Below, piece after piece: positions 47,576 through 59,783 of a stretch of DNA of 64,000 bases (its first letter is position 1; each line of letters begins with the position of its first letter). Made by a program: the position numbers and the translations under genes. The notes beneath the pieces are model-generated. The model was not told the DNA's origin. It saw nothing but the letters and a program-made list of their open reading frames with translations, and did not search any database. The stretch is from Nymphaea colorata (Eukaryota > Streptophyta > Magnoliopsida > Nymphaeales > Nymphaeaceae). The stretch is from positions 11,126,417 to 11,190,416 of the forward strand of contig NC_045149.1 of NCBI RefSeq assembly GCF_008831285.2. Direction: 5' to 3'.

Positions 47576-47659
<84 letters not shown>
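47575..47659. repeat. (CT)n(GT)n microsatellite
   Basis: Long CT tract with a few TTT interruptions, then GT units. Confidence 0.93.
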
Positions 47660-49827
47660 ATCCAGCTTTTTTTATGTATCTAGGCTTCTCCCTTGCGTGT
47701 CCCTCTGCTTTTCCCTTGCGTCAGGATAGTGCAAGCACCATCGGGTGTTAGTGCTGGTGCTCCGAAGGTGCGACATGGCAAGAATACATATGTAGTGAGA
47801 AAAAAAAATCCAGAGAGGAGAAAGAGGGAGAGCATTTAGGTTTTGAGTGCCCCATCATTTGGTTTCTGGATTATAGAACAGAACCGTATCTAGATCTATT
47901 TTGTTGTGAACCAATTTGCCCCTATATAGGAACCGGTCAGATATCATTCTTGCTTTCTATATCTGAAAGATCCATACACGCCCAATTGTCCTTGTGGAAG
48001 GCTTTCTTAGGCCTAACAAAGTTCACTCTAGATCCAAACAAAACAATTCAAATCCAAGTATATCAAACCTAAACGAAACCTTTTTTATATTAGAACTGCC
48101 CAAAGATACACTTCAAGCTTCAAAATCCTATATTATATATTTGGATTTAGAGAAGACTTGTTTGGATCAAAATAAATCCCGTCAAATTTTACGGAAAGGT
48201 CCATTTCAAAGCATGGGATTTTAAAAGTCTATCCTACCCAAATAGCAACTTGTGAACCATACATCTTTATTATGAATCTAGCATTTATACTTAACAAAAT
48301 TATCAAATAGAGATCCCGATTTCCCATCGTTTCCAAAAGATTTTTCATGATTTGGAATATTATGGAGCTTAAGTCTTTAAGTAGAGGTCGATCAGCAAGG
48401 CCCAATGTCATTCAGTTAATTAATATGATTGAGTTAATTAATATCACACTGCCAAGCCAGCTAAATGGCCCTCGTCGATGCAACTCTGTCTATCTGACAC
48501 CGACTAGGATACCACTTAAGCTAAGTGGTGTGAAGTCACAGTCACTGCCTTCAACTCTAGAGTTGTGCTGGCAGAAGTCGGACTGCCCACCAGTCGGTAG
48601 TAAAGGTTGTGTGTGTCATTAACCAAAATGCGCACGAAATTTCATGCATAGTAAGGAGCATATAACCAGCTTTGACCAGCTCAACTAGCTAGGTTATGCC
48701 CCCTCCAAGTAATGCAGAAAATGTAGGGAAAATCTTCAAAATATCTCTTCATTTCAAGAAGAGGTTAACTACTTGTGTCGTTGGCATGTCAGATCTGCCT
48801 CTTTAGTGTGCAGTGGGGTGAATGGCTGAAGAGATCCAGCAAGCAGGCGGTAACAGGGAGGCAATGTGAAGTGGAAGTAGAGGAGGACTGTCTTCGACGA
48901 GGAAAAGCCAGATATCATGGTCAAGGTCAGACCACCAAACCATGCATTTATAGCCCTCTTCTACCATGCATTCTTGATACGCCTACATATCATCTATTTC
49001 TTACTGGTCTCTATGTTGAATATAATTAAGATGGCTAATGAGGTTATGCATTCTTTTTGTGCAATAAAGTCAAAGCTCTATCATCTCTTAAGGGTCCACT
49101 TGCTGCTATTTGAAGAACTGAGCTATTCTTCTCCTTTGGTTGAATATGTGTTTCGCCAAGAAAGAATGAATGCTTCTGAATGATTTTTGGAGAGTCCCTA
49201 AGAAGATATATATTATATAGATAGGATTGGTGGATTTCTCCGTTCAAATTTGGACAGATAAATCCTCTGGCCACCCACTTCAGATAGCAGATTTTACCCA
49301 TTCTGTGGATCTAAAAACTATGGATTTCAGATCCTGATGACTTTTCCCAAAAGAGAAAGCAAATCATCAACGTTGGTCGTTCTTCAGATGAGGGTAAACT
49401 GATCCACTATTATTCAGCAAGAGCATGCAGAATTCTTCAAAGCAATTCCTGGAATTTCTTTTCAAGGCTTACAAGAAGTCCGGATCCTTTAAAAGAATTG
49501 TTAGTATCCAGCAACCACCTGGACTGAAATAGAAGCAGTCCTGAGGAAGGCTTTTCATTACTGGAATCTGAAGGATCGGCCTTCAATCAAACAAATTTAA
49601 AAAAGAAACATGCGGATAACACACTTTTGTAATGAAATACAGGATCACACCATCGTAAACCACTTCTCCGCTGCCTACGTCAGTTCTCTGAAAAGGTCAG
49701 AGAACCATGACGTCCTTGTAACAAGTTCTGCCCATTCTTCCTCAACCTCTCGTCGTGGGGCCACAATAGAAGACAAAGAGGTGCATTTCTGCTCCTTCTC
49801 ACTGGTGCGATAATCGTTCTGCTAGGA
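47660..49827. other. intergenic DNA downstream of the SF1-like gene
   Basis: No gene recognised. The part nearest 49827 should contain the 3'UTR of the minus-strand SF1-like gene. Confidence 0.45.
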
Positions 49828-51696
49828 TCACCAGGAAGGTTTGAACTCCCGCCATGCCACACAAGCATTCTCTGCATATGCATTTGGAATTTCATGTGCA
49901 CCGTAAGAAGAAGAAAGTTGCCGTCGCCTGAATGGATCGACAGCGCCAACGTAGCCTGATGATGGCAACATTCCGGCGTTGTTACAGCTTGAATACGAAG
50001 AAGGCAACTTCATAATAGGAGGTCCATACCACGCAAAGGGGTCAGCATTTGGTGCGGATAGCAAAAGGGATGTAGATTGTTCAGTGTCCCCTGAACTCAA
50101 GCCATGTCCAACCGCACCAGTTGGTGGTGCTCGCGCTGCAAGTCTAACGACCAGCGATCTTCCATCAAGCCTGTAGCCATTCATATGAGTGGCAGCACAG
50201 AATGCAGTTACCTCATCTGCATACATTACAAACCCATAGCCCTTGCTTAAACCAGTTCTCCTATCCTTGATAACCTTTGCTTCAAGTACCCTGCCAAAGG
50301 GAGAGAACAGATGCATTAACTGCTCACAGTCTATTGCTCGGGGCAGATAACCAACATACAGATTTGCTCCATCGACTCCATTATATTTGTGGATTGGCAT
50401 TGAAGTGGAGCCAAAGCCAGATGCCTGCGATGAGATATTATAGCCAGAAGAATTAACCAACACTGAACTGCCTCCCCACGATGCAACAACATCAGCAGCA
50501 GGAGCTGCAGGACTATGGCCCGGACGTGTTTGGCAAACCAGGCTGCCGCGGCTGCCCCGACGACTATGTTCAGGAACAGAGCTACAATGTTCGCCGGCCA
50601 TTCTGTTTCTTTTTGCTGATCGTTTCAAAGGGCAGCCGATCGAAGGATGACCGAAATCACCGGACGTATGACAGATAGCGTCAGTTTTGGATGTTGAATG
50701 CCCGTGTCCAGGTCCACCATGTAACCTGCAGAAACCATCGTGTTTGACGATGCCATTGAGTTCCGCAAGCTCCCTCAGCTGTGCCCGCTTATGCTCATTA
50801 AGTCCTTCTACAGGAACGAGCAGCTTTTCAACCATACTGACGGCAGCATCCAATGATTGCTGAGTTTCTGCCTCTATGAAGACATGCAGATCTTCACTCT
50901 CCGAGAAATCAAACTTCAGGTCACGGTTTTTCGGATTCTTGATTTCCTTCACAGAACCCTTGCCACGGATAATGATCTTCGCCCCAGTCTCTTTCTCCAT
51001 TCTTTTCTGCGTATTTCCCCGTGGTCCAATTATAAGACCAATAAAATTGTAGTCAGGGTACTCTGTTACGGGAATGTAGAGTTTCTTGCAAGGCCTTGGG
51101 GGCTTGTAAGCGACAGGAGGCTTGAAACTAGGGTTCTTCTGAATCAACTGTGAAATTAATTCCAGTCTTTTCCGTGCAAGCAGTTCATGGACCCTGAATT
51201 CCCTCGTGTTTATTCTGACCCCTTGGTTGTCATATATAGGCTCCGGAGAAGGAGAGATGGACCCATCAACCACATCATCAGGCCCCTGTCCAACTTGTAG
51301 TTTCCTGCCTATCTCTGAAAGCTGCAATTTCAGTGTCTGAACTTCGGGGTCATTGTCATCTTCACTTGGGAGGGGCTTTATGAAGTCAGGAAGCTGCATT
51401 GGCCCCAAAATCTTCAAGAATTTCGAGTCGTCATTGGCCCATCTTGATTTTTTCCTCATAGGCGTTGCATCACCTGCTGCTGTTTCTGCTTCAACTCCAT
51501 TCTGAGGCTCCCATCCGCTACGCATCCGTTTACCAGAGCCGCCTGCACTTCCCTCAGACGGTGCAGCATCTCCATCACCAGCATATGAATTTGAGCTGCC
51601 ATGTTCATCATCTCCTTGGTTTATCACGCCATCAGAGAGTTTTGGTTTTCTTTTCGAAGAAAATTCTTCAGAGGATTGTTTTCCTTCCAAATCCAT
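49828..51696 (-). CDS. SF1/branchpoint-binding-protein-like, KH plus RRM
   Basis: An intact 622-codon frame. ATG at 51694-51696 (MDLEGKQSSEEF) is chosen; an upstream in-frame TTG is not plausible. SF1 recognises the intron branch point with U2AF65 during early spliceosome assembly in the nucleus. In order: a U2AF-ligand-type motif KKSRWAND (about 82-89), SPSPEPIYD (148-156), an SF1 helix-hairpin-like helix (161-189), KH-QUA2 with IIGPRGNTQKRM around 222-233, two damaged zinc knuckles (323-355), and a plant-specific RRM (about 445-520) with RNP2 LYVGYL and RNP1 KGYGFVMY. Knuckle 1 reads CRLHGGPGH and lacks its final Cys; knuckle 2 reads CHTSGDFGHPSIGC, with Ser for the second Cys. Plant SF1 is usually about 800 aa with a long Pro-rich tail, absent here. 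It may be a diverged paralogue or a retrocopy. Confidence 0.85.
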   Translation of the reverse strand: MDLEGKQSSEEFSSKRKPKLSDGVINQGDDEHGSSNSYAGDGDAAPSEGSAGGSGKRMRSGWEPQNGVEAETAAGDATPMRKKSRWANDDSKFLKILGPMQLPDFIKPLPSEDDNDPEVQTLKLQLSEIGRKLQVGQGPDDVVDGSISPSPEPIYDNQGVRINTREFRVHELLARKRLELISQLIQKNPSFKPPVAYKPPRPCKKLYIPVTEYPDYNFIGLIIGPRGNTQKRMEKETGAKIIIRGKGSVKEIKNPKNRDLKFDFSESEDLHVFIEAETQQSLDAAVSMVEKLLVPVEGLNEHKRAQLRELAELNGIVKHDGFCRLHGGPGHGHSTSKTDAICHTSGDFGHPSIGCPLKRSAKRNRMAGEHCSSVPEHSRRGSRGSLVCQTRPGHSPAAPAADVVASWGGSSVLVNSSGYNISSQASGFGSTSMPIHKYNGVDGANLYVGYLPRAIDCEQLMHLFSPFGRVLEAKVIKDRRTGLSKGYGFVMYADEVTAFCAATHMNGYRLDGRSLVVRLAARAPPTGAVGHGLSSGDTEQSTSLLLSAPNADPFAWYGPPIMKLPSSYSSCNNAGMLPSSGYVGAVDPFRRRQLSSSYGAHEIPNAYAENACVAWREFKPSW

Positions 51697-54133
51697 TTTA
51701 TAGTCCCGCAACGTGCCTTTCTGAATCAATGAGAGGTCACTTTCCGACCTTGTTCCCCGCTATAATTTCCAAATTCTTGTCTTCAAAACGCCGTCTTTTC
51801 TTCTTCAAAGTTGTTTAGTCATGCCACCTCTCCGCATCTCTTCTTTCTTCTCTTATTCGTCGATTTCATAAGCCGCATTTGAAATAACAAAAATTAATAG
51901 GCAAATATCAGTACAGCAGACCAACAATGATGTACATATATAAGTATCCCAGAATAGAAACTTATAACTAAAGGCCACTTTAAAACTAAAAACCCCTGCG
52001 TTGGCTTATTTAGCAGATTCGTATTGGCTTGGCGACTCAGTCAAGTTTGACCACCTTTACCAGAAACCTTTAGTGACTCAACCACATGAAGCTAACAAAA
52101 TTTATACTGAAACACCTTGAGGGCTAGATTGGTTCATATCATCTGAAAATTAACCAGAGATTTACCACGTTAAAAGAAAAAGAACTGAATAAAACAAGAA
52201 AAAGACTTGTGTCGCGTGCCCTTGCTATACCCTTCTATTGAAAGGCTCAATTTACAAAGTAATACGCCTACGGTTGCATGTGGGTCGGATGCTTGGGACT
52301 TGGGAGTTATCAACTCTTTGGCCGTGCCAGACTCTGCTGGACGTCACCCAAATCTTAGCAAATTCAGAACAGATCTTATGAGGGAAGTTAGCCATAGCAA
52401 CGATTCAGGTGGAAAATTTTAAAGGATAGACTAAATTACAACTTGCTGACCTTCACAAGCTTTTTCAGACTCTATTTTAGATGGTCCTGCAACCTAATAA
52501 CCCATCCACTGCACCAGAGTCCATTGAATAAATAGTGTACATCTAGAGAATTCATTCACCTATGGACAACTAAAACTTGCAGCATTAATGCATTAGTCAA
52601 ACTATCAACAGCTACCCCTATATAAAGATATAGATGCAGAAGAAATTAATACTTCGATTGTTTGTGAATATTTTATGGCTCCTTCGTAACCATTCATGCC
52701 TTCTGCCTTTCATTCTGGTGGTATCTGCGGGCATGCATGCACTAGTACGGCGTTCGGCTACTGACAGAAGTCAAGTAGCTGGAACAACAGCCATACCATT
52801 GAAATTCTCTTGAAAGAGCGCAGAACGGTTCACTTTCTTCATTTTATCTAAGACATGAAACACCACTAGCTGAGTCATGCATTTGTTTGTTAGTACTCCA
52901 ATATTAGTTCGGTAACAGAGGTGGCAGAACAGGAACTTGTGGTTTATATCGCAGTGTGTTACAGAAAGAGTGGCCTAATCTCTTGAAACGCATTGATGGC
53001 TTTGGACTGTGAAAATAAAAGGGATTTAAATGAGCTGCTGCCCTGAATCCAATATTTTCAAACCAGACTGCATGTAGAAGATGCCTGCGTCTACGTAGAT
53101 TGAGGCCACAAGGCAGAACCTGCTCCCCAGCACAAAGTCCCAAGCACAGATTGTAGTTCCTACTTATATTGACCAAATTCTCCAAAAGGTAAACTGTATC
53201 GAAAATAAAAGCTGCCACATAACATTCCTTATTTCCTTTACCAGTCGCTCCACAAAATCCCGGAAGAAAGGGTTATTGATGAATGATATAATACTTAAAT
53301 ATCATATATCAATATATGTTATCCAAGTGAAGATGCATGCCATGTCCGTCCAAAATTTAACAACCAAGTCAGATGCAGTCCAAATTACAGATAAACCAAA
53401 ACATTGAGAAATTGGCAACCGAACACAATCATCAAGAACATAAGTAGCGTGGAAAAGAACCACATTGTTAGAAGTTCGTTCACCTGAAAGCAGAAATTGG
53501 AAACGAAAGACCATCTAGGGATACGAATCCAATGTCCTGAAAAGAGACCCCAAATTCTCCTTTATGGAATCAAAGAAAGTGACGTAACAAGATTGCCAAT
53601 CAAATAAAGAAAGGAAGTGGTAGCAAGAATCCAGAAAAAAGCGCATCAGGGAAGGCAAGATGACGAATGAATATTTGTAAATTGAATTCAACATGAAGCT
53701 CCTTAAGTTTCAAGGCTAAATATTAAAGAACGGCAAGAACGCGAGTTTAATTTGGAGACAGGAGACAAGAGGTGGGGGATGAGGTCGGACCTTTCTTTGG
53801 CAGAACAAACAAGCTGAATCCTGGAAGAAGTTGATGCAGGAAAATCGAGAGTCGGCACCAAATGATTTATTTGTCAGTCTTCAAAAGGAAGAGGAAACAA
53901 AGAAGCGAAAGACCACTGGAGCTGTTTTCCCGCTGATTGCCATGCGAATCTTGTTGCGGACCCGAGACCCTCCCAAAACATTAATAAGGGATCGATCCGG
54001 ACCAATCAAATAAACAAGAGTCAAATCCATACCATGTACAGGGCTGGGTTCTGGCTGCCGTGGCTGGCACACTCTAACAATAAATGGGAGCTCGGGAAAT
54101 TTTGGACCCTTCGGCTCGAAAGAATAAAAAAAT
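51697..54133. other. upstream region of the SF1-like gene
   Basis: Presumed 5'UTR and promoter next to 51696, then intergenic DNA. No exon recognised. Confidence 0.4.
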
Positions 54134-54172
54134 ATAAATAAATAAATAAATATATATATATATATATATATG
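54134..54172. repeat. (AAAT)n(AT)n microsatellite
   Basis: AAAT units followed by AT units. Confidence 0.9.
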
Positions 54173-54879
54173 TTAAATAAAATAACATTAAAAACTAAGT
54201 TAGCGAACCGGGTCAGGCAGGCCCAGTGCTCAAGTTTAAGGTCCAGTATCCGTCGGGTAATTATCCTAGTTCCAACCCAGCTTGCATCACTACCATACCA
54301 GTGGAGCTTTGCAAGATTGTTCAGATCCGAAGTCAGTTTAGGGAAAACGATAACTTATCACTTAAGTCTAAACTACTTCCCCCAAAAAGTTCGATGGCAA
54401 ACATATCAGAACAAATTGACTTCAGAAACTGAAGAAATTTTTAAAATCTGTCATATAAAAGGAAGTTAATCTTTAACTTTTCTATTATGTTGGCTGAGCT
54501 TTCCATGATATTATTCCCCTAAACCTTAATGGTTGGGCTCACTCTCTGAGGAAGAGGTTAATAAAGCACCGCCACCTCAAGAAGATCAGAAAGTTTCCTA
54601 TTTCTCTTGCCTCCAGGGTCATGCACTGCATCAGGACTTAGGTGGATTATGGTGCACCCTTCAATTTGAGTATTATGATCCTACCTTTTACAGTCCAAAA
54701 GAGTAACACCTACGAGAATCAAACAGCCGACATGCCTTTTACAAGTCTGCCAGCCTTACCAGAAATACTACATCCCTTGAAGCATGGTTGGGCTCACTCT
54801 CAAATAAGAAAGAGAACATTGTGTTAGGATGACACATTTCAAAACTTCTGTTTGACGAAACTTAGTTTCGTGAGTTGTG
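54173..54879. other. non-coding DNA
   Basis: Nothing recognised between the microsatellite and the copia LTR. Confidence 0.4.
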
Positions 54880-55229
54880 AATACTCGTGTTTTTAACCAG
54901 TTTTATGTAAAAGTATTTGTGGTATGTTACAAGGTTACAACGTGTGGTGTAAAGATGGAAACATTACAAGGTTACAACGTGTGGTGTAAAGATGGAAACA
55001 TTACAAGGTTACAACGTGTGGTTTAAAGATGGAAATAATACAATGTTATAAGTTGGTACAACAAAGGTAAGAATCCAACGTTACAATGGCATCAATACAG
55101 CCAAGGAGTTACGTATATAATTTGGAATTTGAAAATTCTTTCCTTGGCTGAGTTGATCCTCCACCTGATAATCTTTTCTTGCCTTGTTCATCCATTGATT
55201 TCTCCTTGACATTTGGATAATCTTTCACA
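54880..55229 (-). repeat. left LTR (3' LTR) of the minus-strand copia
   Basis: Right edge TCTTTCACA at 55229 next to the purine tract (reverse complement of CGCTCCCTCAAGC). Includes three perfect or near-perfect 37-bp tandem units at 54927-55037, beginning TTACAAGGTTACAACG. The left edge is uncertain. Confidence 0.75.
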
Positions 55230-56640
55230 CGCTCCCTCAAGCTGAGTGTGGTAGGGACAATGCTCAGCTTGTCTCTAAATTCTTTGAACTTAATGGATCC
55301 AAGAGGTTTGGTCAGTCCATCTACTATTTGCTCGGATGATTGAATAAATTTGATTGAAATATCTCCCTTTGACACATGATCTCGCACAAAGTGGAAATCA
55401 ACTTCAATGTACTTTGTGCGAGTATGAAAGACAAGATCTGCAGGTAAGTATAATGCCCCTATATTGTCGCACCACAAGATTGGAGCTCCAGGGCATGATA
55501 TTCGCAATCCGGTTAATAGGGATTTCAGCCATAAGAGTTCAGTAGCAGCATAAGCGAGAGATTTATATTCAGCTTATGTACTTGACTGGGCTACGGTTCG
55601 TTGCTTCTTGGATTCCCATGAAATAAGATTATCACCCAAGAATGTTATACATCCACCTGTTGATTCTCTGTCTTCAATACTTCTAGCCCAATCGGTATCG
55701 GCGAATGTGTTCAAGTGGAGATGATCTGATTTTTGAATGCATAATCCAAACTGACTCCTCCCTTTTAAATATCTGAGAATTCTCTTTATAAGGCTCCAAT
55801 GGCATTCCAATTGTTGATGCATGTATTGACATGCTCAATTTACTGCAAACGCGACATCCAGACGTGTAAGGGTGATATATTGTAATGCCCCCACCACGCT
55901 CTGATAGAGAGTAGGGTCTGAGAATAGAGCGGTAGATCCCAAAACATGGCCGGCTGACATAGGCGTTAGAATGGGCTTGGCATTGGTCATGTTAACATTC
56001 GATAAAACAGTGTTAAGATAGGCGTGTTGCCGGAGGACCAAACAGTTAGGTTGCCAAGTCACCTCTATGCCAAGAAAATAAGATAAATCGCCCAAGTCCT
56101 TGATTGAAAATGATGCCCGAAGTTTGGCGAGAGTTTGATTTATGAGTGCAGGGGACGATCCGGTGATAATAACATCATCAACATAGACTAATCTATACAT
56201 CTTGTCACATCCTCTTTGAAGAATAAAGAGAGATGCATTTGATTGAGATACCTGAAATCCAATGCTGCTGAGAAAAGTGCTAAGACATTGATGCCATGCT
56301 CGAGAGGCCTGCTTTAGCCCATAGAGTGCCTTGTTTAGTTTGCATACATGAGATGAAAAATTTGGATTTGCAAACCCTTTTGGTTGAGCGATGTAAGCGT
56401 CTTCATTAAGAAAACCATTTAGAAACGCATTATCAAAGTCGAGTTGGCGAAGAAACCATGTGTGTTGCACAGCGAGGGTGAGAATGACGCGAATGGTAGT
56501 GGGCTTAACAGTGGGACTGAAAGTCTCCAAATAGTCTCCCCCAGCTTCTTGTAAGAATCCTTGAGCAACCAGCCGCACTTTGTTCGGAATGGAACCATCA
56601 GCATTTTGTTTGATCTTGTATATCCATTTTGTATCAATAA
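55230..56640 (-). pseudogene. copia RT and RNase H
   Basis: RT 56578-55835 is a long open block: LVAQGFLQEAGGDYLETFSP, LRQLDFDNAFLNGFLNEDAY, YGLKQASRAWH and the intact catalytic box LVYVDDVIITGSSP, then SIKDLGDLSYFLGIEV and SVVGALQYITLTRLDVAFAV. RNase H continues with LIKRILRYLKGRSQFGLCI, then DTDWARSIEDRESTGGCI and QRTVAQSST (55822-55574). After a stop and frame change it ends ILWCDNIGALYL, VRDHVSKGDISIKFIQSSEQ, IVDGLTKPLG (55507 leftwards). RT is the best-preserved retroelement domain in the window. Confidence 0.88.
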
Positions 56641-58530
56641 TGTTATACTATGGCCGTTGTGGAACTAGATTCCACGTTTGATTCTTATGCAGCGCATGTT
56701 TTTCTTGTTGCATAGCGTTAATCGAGTGCGTAGCTCTGCTTGCCTCCTCGAATGTGGCTGGTTCAAGATCGACACCCATTTTATTTGAGCAAAAAACATC
56801 TTCGGTTTGAGAGAACCTGTCATAGAACGAGTGACCACTTGATGTGAGTGAATTGATGAACCTATCACAGAACAAGTGATCATTGAATGTGGGGGAATTG
56901 ATGACCGATGAGCAACTGTGATGGTGTCCTGGTTTGTTACTACGCTTGTGGACGGCACATGAAGATCTGATCCAGCAGTTACATATGGTTCAATTGCTTC
57001 AATTTCAATTTCTAGCTGAGTTTGGACTGCCTCGGTTTGAACCTCACTCGGATGGATAATGATGCTCTCTAGACGTGAGTCACTCACTACATCTTGTCCA
57101 AGATCGGATGTATTGCACGCACTATTAGTAGAAGAATGAAGCTGTAATTGATTTACTCATTGTTGTAGATCAGCCTCTTGAAAGGAGATGTCTCTAGAGT
57201 TGCGGGAGCCTCTAGAGTGCTAATAAAAAATGACATGATAAGAGATTATCACGTGCCTTGATTTGGGATCTAGACACATATATCCCTTGTGCCGACTTCC
57301 ATATCCAATAAAAAAACAAGGAGTCGTCTTTGGTTGAAACTTGGTGTCATTGCTCAACGTCAATAAAGGATAGTCTTTGGATCCGAAGAGTCAAAGAAAA
57401 CTACAATCGGGAACTTGATTGAATATCATTTGAAACAGGGATTTTCGATCTAGTTTGAGAGTGGGCAGTCGATTGATTATATAAATAGCTATTTGAAAAG
57501 CTTTGACCAAAAAAGGATGGTGAAGTTGGGCATCATGAAGCATACTTAATCTGGTTTTGACTACATGTTGGTTTTTCCTTTCTACAATTCTGTTTTGTTC
57601 GGGTGTATATGGACATGAAAAGCGGTGCATAATTCCCTGATTTTCCAGCTCATTCTCAAAAATTTTATTGCAAAATTCCCCTCCATTGTCTGATTGAATA
57701 GTTTTGATGGTTGTTCCTAACTATTTTTTCCACGATAGTTTTAAAATTGACAAAACATTAATATACTTATCCTTTATTTTTCAATGAAAACAGCCCTGTA
57801 AAACGGGAATAATTATCAATAATCAATAAAAAATACTTAAAAACCATCTCTCGATTCCATCGGGGCTGGTCCCCAAACATCCATGTGAAGAAGCTCTAGA
57901 GGTTTAACAACATGAAAAGAAGACACAGAAACATAAATCTATGTGCCTTTCCGATTAGGCAGTGTTCACACACCTAAATAGGGCGGTTTATTGATATGAG
58001 ATTGAAAGAATTAAGCAAAGATACTATGCTCCTATTGGCATGTTCGAGTCACCGATGTCATTCCTCATACGACCCTCGAACCTTCTTTATTTGTCAAGCC
58101 ACACGTCTTCTTGATGTCCCCATTATATCTAGTCTTTACTTGAACCGGGTAAAGACCATCACTAGTTCAGTCCTCGAAGAAGCACCAATCCTATCTTGTG
58201 GTCCTTGATTACAAATTTAGATGGAGTAAATTCAAAATTGTAGTTGTTGTCAGATGTAAACCGATCCACAGAAATCAGATTATGTGCTATCTTGGAAACA
58301 TGCATGTTATTTTTCAAAATAAAATCAGTTCCTTGAATGTCCTGTAAGTCCCCTACGTGAGAAATGGGGAGGAACTTACTGTTTCCAACCATTACGGATT
58401 CTGAGCCCAAGTAAGCCTGTTTGATCTCCATATGCTCGTCACTAGCAACAATATTATTGGTTGCTCCTGTATCTGGATACCAATATTCATTACCTGATTC
58501 CTGTAATGCTAAGGCTGAGAATGCACGGGG
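56641..58530 (-). pseudogene. copia protease and integrase, broken
   Basis: Protease: YWYPDTGATNNIV near 58485-58445 keeps the catalytic Asp. It is followed by an open stretch, IKQAYLGSESVMVGNSKFLP, to 58162. Integrase blocks: QSDNGGEFCNKIFENEL near 57700-57650 and EQNRIVERKNQHVVKTRLSM near 57600-57545, with the catalytic Glu present. A pre-RT linker (57087-56648) ends EEKHALHKNQTWNLVPQRP-like. Several frameshifts and stops separate the blocks (e.g. 57728-57860, 57140-57390). Confidence 0.82.
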
Positions 58531-59402
58531 ATTAATATCCCAGCACGTCTTGGCTGTGTGACCCTTACGACCACAATATTGACACTCAATGAGTTTCTTA
58601 GGCGGTTGAGGAGCTGATGGTTGTTGAGGATTCTGCTAAGAACCAGTTATTTGATGATGCTGGTTACTACTCTGCCATGTCCACCTCGTCCTTGATAAAA
58701 ACCTCGACCATGCCCATGTCCACGACCTCATATGGTATTGAACACTGTTATAGTGACTTGTTTCTCCATGGGTGATTCAGCAACATCATGTTTCATAAGT
58801 TGAAGACATGTTTCTTGATTTAGTAGAAGATCATAGAGTTCACCAAAGCTAGGCATTTTTGCAGTAGACGTGACTAAAGAGGTGACCAGAATCTCATACT
58901 TTGATGGAAGTCCATTGAGTACGGTTTGAACCAAATCTTCATTTGGCATATGACAACCAGCAGCATCAAGAGAATCAACTAGCATTTTAACTTTCTGCAA
59001 ATAAGAGACCATATCCGAGTTAGCTTTCTTGATGAACATTAGCTCCTTCTTTAATAACATGACTCGCAGTGGAGACGGTGAACCATACGATTCTTCCTGT
59101 ACCATCCAGGCTTCTCACGTTGAGTGAGTCCTAATTATTTGACTGAGAACGGCTTCAGAGACAGTTGCTTTAATCCAACTTGAAACCAGTTGGTCTAATT
59201 TCCTCCATATGGTGAACTCAGGATTGGGTTCATCTTTGCCATTTCTTATAATGGTTTATAGTGGAGCTTCACCTGATCCATCAACAAACTTCATCAGATC
59301 TTGAGATATCATCACCGATTCAAGTTGACTCCTCCATAGCAAATAGTTATCTCCGTTTAGCTTCATAGAAACGAGAGTTGCAATTGATGAAGACGACGCC
59401 AT
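58531..59402 (-). pseudogene. copia gag with intact CCHC knuckle
   Basis: Starts at ATG 59400-59402 (MASSSSIATLVSMKLNGDNY), a normal copia gag opening of the LNGxNYxxW type. Interrupted by a stop at 59256-59258. Continues at 59105-58728 (VSYLQKVKMLVDSLDAAGC, VQTVLNGLPSKYEILVTSLV). The zinc knuckle CQYCGRKGHTAKTC near 58578-58537 keeps all CCHC ligands but lies in a different frame from the preceding block. Confidence 0.85.
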
Positions 59403-59419
59403 ATGCTGGATGGCTTGTA

Positions 59420-59431
59420 GCTCTGATACCA
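59420..59431 (-). other. primer-binding site for initiator tRNA-Met
   Basis: GCTCTGATACCA on the plus strand, the exact complement of the canonical copia PBS, between gag and the right LTR. Confidence 0.88.
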
Positions 59432-59783
59432 CGAAAGAAATGAGAAACAAAAGAGATAGAAAGTGACGACTCAAGAGGATGAGTATGAGTAACTCTCTTG
59501 CATTATCAGCTGCATGAGTATTCCTTGATTTATGTAAAAGTATTTGTGATACGTTACAAGGTTACAACGTGTGGTGTAAAGATAGAAAGAATACAATGTT
59601 ACAAGGTTGGTACAACAAAGGTAAGAATCCAACATTACAATGGCATCAATACAGCCAAGGAGTTACGCATATAATTTGGAATTTGAAAATTCTTTCCTTG
59701 GCTGAGTCGATACTCCACCTGATAATCTTTTCTTGCCTTGTTCATTTGTTGATTTCTCCTTGACATTTAGAGAATCTTTCACA
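59432..59783 (-). repeat. right LTR (5' LTR) of the minus-strand copia
   Basis: About 350 bp ending TCTTTCACA at 59783; homologous to the left LTR but with a single 37-bp unit (from about 59553). The inner edge is approximate because 9 nt separate the PBS from the first TG. Confidence 0.78.

Larger units (their letters stand above)
54880..59783 (-). mobile_element. near-complete Ty1/copia retrotransposon with both LTRs
   Basis: LTR (right, about 59432-59783), PBS complement GCTCTGATACCA (59420-59431), gag from 59402, zinc knuckle, protease, integrase, RT, RNase H, then the left LTR ending at 55229. The LTRs share TTATGTAAAAGTATTTGTG, GGCATCAATACAGCCAAGGA, GATAATCTTTTCTTGCC and CTTTCACA ends. 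The left LTR carries two extra 37-bp tandem units and its outer end has diverged, so no TSD could be read. Stops and frameshifts in gag, INT and RNase H make it inactive. Same family as the copia at 43094-46113. Confidence 0.9.

Noticed and set aside
47481-47751. Leu-Ser repeat proteins
   Set aside because: Translations of the (CT)n microsatellite.
51697-51729. Upstream TTG start for the SF1-like protein
   Set aside because: The first in-frame ATG is at 51694-51696; the TTG-led 11-residue extension is not a plausible plant start.
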